DNA of 64,000 nt from Bimastos eiseni. Taxonomy: Eukaryota; Annelida; Clitellata; Crassiclitellata; Lumbricidae. Under the pieces are notes generated by a model, which saw nothing but the letters and a program-made list of their open reading frames with translations, was not told where the DNA came from and did no database searches. The translations under genes were made by a program, and so were the position numbers. The number at the start of each line of letters is the position of its first letter. Position 1 is the first letter of the stretch. The stretch is taken from contig OY365810.1 of NCBI GenBank assembly GCA_959347315.1, positions 25,014,604 through 25,078,603 of the forward strand, in the 5' to 3' direction. Below, piece after piece: positions 58,601 to 64,000 of the stretch.

Positions 58601-58985
58601 AGGCACAGAGGCAGAGGCAGAGGCAGAGGCAGAGGCAGAGGCAGAGGCACAGAGGCAGAGGCAGAGGCAGAGGCACAGAGGCAGAGGCAGAGACAGAGAC
58701 AGAGACAGAGGCAGAGGCAGAGGCAGAGGCAGAGGCACAGAGGCAGAGGCAGAGGCACAGAGGCAGAGGCAGAGGCACAGAGGCAGAGGCAGAGGCACAG
58801 AGGCAGAGGCAGAGGCAGAGGCAGGCAGGGGCAGAGTCAGAGGCAGAGGCAGAGGCAGAGGCAGAGGCAGAGGTATAGGCAGAGGCAGAGACAGAGGCAG
58901 AGGCAGGCAGGGGCAGAGATCGAGACAGAGACAGAGGCAGAGGCAGAGATAGAAGCAGTGGCAGAGGCAGGGACAGGGCGGGGGC
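55665..58985. repeat. 3.3-kb CAGAGG hexamer satellite
   Basis: Almost entirely GGCAGA with GACAGA and GGCACA variants. A marker GCAGGCAGGGGCAGAGATCG recurs at about 55769, 56629, 56809, 57101, 57481, 58279 and 58901, often followed by a GGTATAGGCAG variant, so older segmental duplications are layered on the hexamer. Strand composition is strongly biased (few T on the + strand). The frames of more than 1000 codons on the minus strand are Pro-Leu, Cys-Leu and Ala-Ser translations of the hexamer, not genes. Confidence 0.97.
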
Positions 58986-60890
58986 AAAGGGTGGATAATC
59001 TGAAGCACTGGTGTCCATATCCGTTGCTCCGTCTACTCTGCCTGGAGTTATAGAGAAGAAGGAAGGGATGATGACGAAATGAATTAAGTATGCGCAGAGT
59101 GAGGGACTTCGGCAGCATTCGCATCATCATCATCATTCCCAGCAGCAGGACCAACATCAGAGGAGTGCGTCTATTTTGTATGGGATGGAAAAAGCAGAGG
59201 AGACGTCTGTCTGTGTGCATGTGTTGTTCCCTATGTCTGCCTGTCTTTCTCTGTGTCTGTCTTTCATTGAAGAGTGTCTAGCCTGTGTCTCTTTCGTCGT
59301 CTCTCAGTCTGTCTGTTATTCTCTTTCTGTCTCTGTCACTGTTTCATTGTCTTCTATCTTCGTCTGTCTTTGTCTGTCTTTTTCTCTGCTTCTCTTCCAG
59401 GGTCGTTCATTCCCTCTATATCTAGATCTAAGCGCCATCCGCCTTCAGGCGTTCCTTCTTCTGTTGCCATCATGCGCTGCTGATCCGTCATCGAAATTGT
59501 CAGTCAGTCGCCGGCGAAAGGACGAAGCGACTCCCTTCCACACTTTCTTCTTTCTATCTGCCCTAACCCTTTAAGTTTTCCTCCTCCCTCCCTGCCTCCC
59601 TCCTTTCCTCCCTCACTGCCTCCATCCATCATCAGTTTCTCTGTCCTATGTCCTCCTGTTCCTCCCTCAGTTCGCCATCGATCTCTGTCAACCTTCGTCC
59701 TGGTGCCGTCTGTTCAAAGACAACGTCTGATAGGCAGCTGCTCGGACATAGCAAGAAGTAGCAGTAGCTGATACAGGAATCGCTTAAGAACGATATTTGA
59801 CGACGACGTCTGGAGAAAAGACTGCTCGGTTGGTGGAAGGAATGTTTCATTCATGAAACGGACTGATGAAATAATCGATTGGTCGTTAGAAATCCACTTC
59901 GTTAGTCTCTGGTGCTGAACTTTCTCTTGCCACTGAGCCAGTCTCTGGTTCTGAACTTTCCCTCGCCTCTCTGGCAATGCCGCAGTCAGCCAGTCACCAG
60001 TACATAAGCAGAAGTCCCATTCCTCAGAAGTGGAACATTTCCTTCCCTTCACCCCTTGAGCGACAGTGGGCCAGCCTGACCCCAAATTGACCTTCTTAGT
60101 TATCGAAACCAGCAAAACAACTTGCCCAAAGTCGTCACACGAAGTCGACGCGTTTTTGAAAGCATCCACTGAATCATCAATCGCATAATTCTAATATAGC
60201 GCTAGATAAATCGATAAGCAGATGTATTCAGCAGTACAATATGCTGGCTCGAACAATATCGCTGTACATTGCTTAGACAATGGATCTCCAGGTAGATAAG
60301 ACGTATACCAGGCCCACAATGCATTTGCCACCATTGGCGACAACGAGACCAAATTTTGAACTAATTTGCAGCCAATAAACCTGGCCGTAACTGATCAGTT
60401 CCTAATGCTATAGTCAAGGCCTCGAGTCAGGTCTTGTCGAATGGCGTATCTATCCAGATAGCTCCGAAGCCCAATTCCCAAGAACCAGTGCTGTCCACTA
60501 AGAAGCCGGGCCCGAAGTGCAATTAAATTATCTGACGACTGGCGCCGATTTCCATGACAACGTCAGCCTTTGTTTCAGTGCGAGCGGTACCTGTATTGCA
60601 GTCACCGCCGACCACCGTTGCACGACCGTCGCCACGACCGTCTCCTCGTTCGCAACAATGCCTATCGGGTATATACCTGGAGTATTACTGGGTGCTTGAG
60701 AAATCTGCTCTCGTCTGCATAGGAGCTACTCTGATACTTAGTGATCCAAATGCTACACTGGGAAATCAGAAACAGAATCAACTGGACGAAGATTTCCAGA
60801 AGAAGACTCGTTATTGCATTTGAAACTAAGCGAAACTATGCAGACGAGCGAGGATGAGAATCAAAAAGGTGAGCGAGTATTACCCTTGTA
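58986..60890. other. Unassigned DNA
   Basis: CT-rich low complexity lies at 59205-59400 and 59575-59660. The minus frame at 59714-60169 and + frames at 60517-60823 have no recognisable domain. Confidence 0.35.
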
Positions 60891-60895
60891 AAAAC

Positions 60896-61101
60896 AAATA
60901 ATAATAATGATAATAATAATAATAATAAAACTATTAATATAACTAATATTAAAACTAATAATAATAATAATAATAATAAGACCAACGTATCTTGGTTGTT
61001 CTTCAGCGTGGGAACGCCGCCTGCCTCTTCGGGACATTGCCACCATTCACTTAGCTCGCCAACATGGGCGATAACAGCACAATGTGAAACATGTATGTTT
61101 G

Positions 61102-61175
<74 letters not shown>

Positions 61176-61194
61176 CATAATAATAACAATAATC

Positions 61195-61226
<32 letters not shown>

Positions 61227-61232
61227 AATAAT
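60896..61232. repeat. AAT microsatellites
   Basis: AAT runs at 60896-60980 and a long one at 61107-61232, separated by about 125 bases of unique sequence. Confidence 0.95.
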
Positions 61233-62046
61233 CTTCGTTTAATTTCAAACTGACAAACCGCAGTATGCTTACAAGCACAGTAGGCCTATGAGCGAATGAA
61301 GTTATTACAGGAGTCGAATTTAACCATTTAGCTTCAGTTTAACTACGATGTGGGACAACATAGATCATTATCCAGGCTTGGGACAGACACTGTCAGAGTG
61401 GAAACAGTGGCGGAGTTAAGTTGAGCGAGAAATGACTTCGCAATACTTGAGATCTTCCGCAACGGACTTCAATAGTCTGCTCCATTCTCATCAATTTTTA
61501 TATTAAGTTACTGATGTAGGCCATACGCAAATCAGTGACCTTAATGCGAGGCTATGGTAATGTAGTGTCGCGTAAATTGACTGTGGATAATTGCACACTG
61601 ACTACTTCTGTACTTCTGGGCTTGTCTATGACCTGTGTATGGCCTAATATTGTCGGTTCTTCCGTCAACTACGTAAACCTTTCTTTGAAATGTTGTTGCC
61701 CAGCTGTTGTTACGCGTTTTGATAGAAAGAACGATTACCGTGTAGCCTGCTACTGCACAGTATGTATCGGTGCCTATGTGTAGGCTGCCAATGAAGAATG
61801 TTCCATGCTTGTTGAACAATTTTGATCATCGAGACTTTTGAAACCGCTCTACAAGTGACAAAAACTGTGTTGAATGCTGCAAAAATTCTGTGGGCAGAAT
61901 GGAGATACACATATGGATTGAGTTCGTGAGTGGAGTGAATTGGAGATAAATAAAGATGTTGTGAATCGGCTATACGATGCATGTAGACTATGAAGCGGGA
62001 ATATTTGCACACGTGGTTACGTAGAATCAATTTAAATTGTCTGATA
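61233..62046. other. Unassigned DNA
   Basis: Short open frames on both strands at 61535-61819 overlap each other, and neither is recognised. Confidence 0.3.
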
Positions 62047-62056
62047 ATGTGAACAG

Positions 62057-62356
62057 GGTGTGTGGACGATTGATCACCGGACAATTGATCACCGGACTAT
62101 TGATCACCGGACGATTGATCACCTATTTATATACATGTACTTTGAGGGACTGCGATGGGCCTTAACGTTTTTTGATTTTTATCTTTCATAACGGTAAATA
62201 CAACGTTTCTCTTTCTACCTTATTAATTAAAGTCATCAATATGTACATATAAATCTTTGTAAGAATTGACAGCAACAGTGATCAATCGCCCAATGATCAA
62301 TCGTCCGATGATCAATCGTCCGTTGATCAACCTCCAGTGATCAAGCGTCCTAGAAC
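62057..62356. mobile_element. Fold-back element with tandem-repeat arms and target duplication
   Basis: The left arm (62064-62123) is four units of GGACGATTGATCACC. The right arm (62290-62350) is about five units of the inverse, GATCAATCGTCC. The spacer is about 160 bp, AT-rich and non-coding. The direct repeat TGTGAACAG stands just outside both arms (62048-62056 and 62357-62365), a likely 8-9 bp target-site duplication. Arms made of 15-bp tandem units match the outer domain of the inverted repeats of sea urchin TU elements as I remember them. It must rely on a transposase from elsewhere. Confidence 0.8.
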
Positions 62357-62365
62357 TGTGAACAG

Positions 62366-63550
62366 ACTTTTAGGAAACCAACTAATGTGACCTCTAAGCT
62401 CTTAGCTGACGTACAAGTGTATTGCAACGCATGTGTCAATTCGCCTCTGTTACACTGAACGCAGGTATAATTTGTCCATAAAAATATTCTGATGCGGAAA
62501 TCCATGATATAAACATAGAGGGAAGGAGACAGGAGCTTCGTGGTCCTATTTGAGAAGCAACATAAGGCAAGCCTCATTCCAAATAGCCGCAAATCTGCCA
62601 TTACCCATTCCGGCCACAAATCCTTTGAACTTAGATCTGCAAAACCAAACGAATTTCGGCCGTAATCTCAGCCCATGTTTTTTCATCTAACAGCACTCAA
62701 CCTAACCTACAGAAATGGTTAGTGAACAACATTCCGCTCGATGATTTCAGTCCACTAAAACTGCCACAGCTGCCGAGGCTACTTACACACGCCGCGCACC
62801 CGTGCGCCGATTATTGATGCAGTCATTCTGGTGCTTCTGCTGTTCCCACACGCCTGCGCTATATAAAGCACACCGCAGACGGCGAAGGCGCTATAGAAAG
62901 GAGGACGAGGTAACGAATGACGATGTCCGAGCAGAAATCGATATCTGTGTGGGCTCTGAGGGCTGGATCGGCGGAGAAGAGGAGAAAGAGGAGGGAGGAG
63001 ATGGAAAGGAACAGAGAAGAGAGGAAGACGAAACAGGTGGCACTGGATGATAAAGTAGAAAAAGAACAGCGGAATGCAAGGGATGAAGACGGAAAAGGTG
63101 GAAGAGAGATGAATGAAGAGGAGAAGGAGGAGGAGGAGCAATAAATGTGAGTGAAGGAGGAAGAGGAGGAACAAGGTGTTGAGATTCAGAGGACAGAATG
63201 CCGGAAACGGAAGGAGGAGGAGAAAGGGAAGGACGAACATTTGGGACTTGAGGAAGAAAACGACCATAAGAGGCAGAAAAAGATCCGGCGGAAGAGGAGA
63301 AGGATTGTCAAGGAAACTTGATGTAGGATATTAGTACTCGAATTATTTAATTTGAATTAATACTCCAATTATTTCATTTTAATTAGTCACTGGTCGTTGC
63401 AGCAAATGTAGACATGCGTCGTGAAGGTAATGCAGGCGATAGAACCTTCACAACTTGAACAACCTGTGTGCATGCCATAGAAGAGTTACAGAATCACAGA
63501 CTTTGAATCAAATAATTGAAGAAGGTGGAGAGGATGGTATACACACTACT
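62366..63550. other. Unassigned DNA with a purine-rich tract
   Basis: GCGCTATATAAA at 62856-62867 may mark a LINE 3' end. GAGGA-type low complexity covers 62960-63300; the Glu/Lys/Arg-rich frames there are artefacts. Confidence 0.4.
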
Positions 63551-63554
63551 AATC

Positions 63555-63650
63555 GCACTATGACAGTTCCAGTCTCATGCCTGGCTAAAGAAGGAGGGTG
63601 ACGATGTTGATCCTTGTTAACACGCAGTGTCGTTAAACTGCAACTACTGC
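63555..63650 (+). mobile_element. Short RTE-like 3' UTR remnant
   Basis: TATGACAGTTCCAGTCTCAT, GCCTGGCTAAAG and GGAGGGTGACG, then GTCGTTAAACTGCAAC, parallel 27905-27995. Confidence 0.45.
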
Positions 63651-64000
63651 TAATGCCAGGATGGTAGGCCTATATATCAGCGAAATCAGAAATCTGGAAT
63701 TATGGATTAAGTGTATGCATAATCCTTAAGAAACCAAAAGTTACTCTGGCAGCTGACAATTATTCATCATTCGCAGCATCAGCATACGTGCCTCGATTTC
63801 TTATAATTATCATTGTGCTATCGAGGACCCGCGACGGATGCCAAGGCCCCCCAATTCTTACAGGTGAATTAGCCTACGTGGCTTAAACCCAGTTGCTATA
63901 GCAATGGCCAGATTAAGATTATACAAGTACAAGACCAAGACCCTTTCTTAGTCAAACAAGAACAGGAATGGGTATCCTATACATGGATAACAGCACTGGA
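63651..64000. other. Unassigned DNA
   Basis: No feature recognised, apart from a TAGGCCTA word at 63665. Confidence 0.3.

Noticed and set aside
55563..59018. Open frames of 1151, 1101 and 1008 codons on the minus strand
   Set aside because: They are translations of the CAGAGG hexamer satellite in all three frames (Pro-Leu, Cys-Leu and Ala-Ser). A stop-free hexamer keeps every frame open.
62779..63267. 162-codon Leu/Phe/Pro-rich minus frame
   Set aside because: It is a translation of a purine-rich tract; no domain.

Overview
This is a repeat-rich stretch of an animal nuclear genome. It has spliced, CpG-rich exons, long non-coding DNA, many microsatellites, one 200-base run of N, and a dense layer of decayed non-LTR retrotransposons, tRNA-derived SINEs and non-autonomous DNA transposons. 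There is no bacterial gene organisation, rRNA operon or CRISPR array. The 8-mer TAGGCCTA occurs 17 times where about one is expected. Together with the retroelement families and two fold-back elements whose arms are tandem repeats, resembling sea urchin TU elements, this makes a marine invertebrate deuterostome (echinoderm or hemichordate) my best guess. That is inference only.

Host genes are few. An ankyrin-repeat protein gene lies on the + strand. A first coding exon (8598-8878, near-perfect Kozak context, polyglycine tract) is compatible in splice phase with a large second exon (16223-17855). That exon ends at a GT donor, and I could not find the following exon. A second + strand gene probably starts at 46355, where a 17-codon exon in CpG-rich DNA ends at a strong donor. 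A possible internal exon of unknown ownership lies at 47938-48174.

Mobile elements fill much of the rest. Retrotransposon reverse transcriptase or endonuclease remnants are recognisable near 1-690, 2772-4030 (-), 4191-4355 (-), 5750-6340 (-), 7865-8070, 15902-16057, 20778-21360 (-), 23041-23430 (-), 28260-29465, 34841-35030, 40331-40760 (-), 44050-44480, 51000-51250 (-) and 53890-54990. All carry stops or frameshifts. tRNA-derived SINE-like units lie at 1385-1546 (-) and 14983-15135 (one family), 34452-34530, 35312-35403 (-) and 47465-47530. Three non-autonomous hAT elements have exact 8-bp target duplications: 13970-14309 and 48452-48786 (one family), and 39558-39855. Fold-back elements lie at 23784-24472 and 62057-62356.

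The most unusual region is 36200-38650. It has no long reading frame but contains six degenerate copies of a roughly 40-bp core spaced 190-490 bp apart, with more than a dozen short GC-rich hairpins of similar shape but different stem sequence. Two related hairpins occur in copies 480 bp apart whose differences preserve base pairing. On the minus strand the core resembles the most conserved part of large-subunit rRNA, around the R2 insertion site. The locus appears to sit inside a T/A-rich simple-sequence region that resumes after 39255. I know of no described element with this organisation.

Large satellites include a 17-bp array ending in a 36-bp-arm palindrome (14437-14972), a TCCA-type array (25150-25640), a 9-bp array with 99-bp higher-order units (44640-45395) and 3.3 kb of CAGAGG-type hexamers (55665-58985). 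The long open frames across these arrays are not genes.
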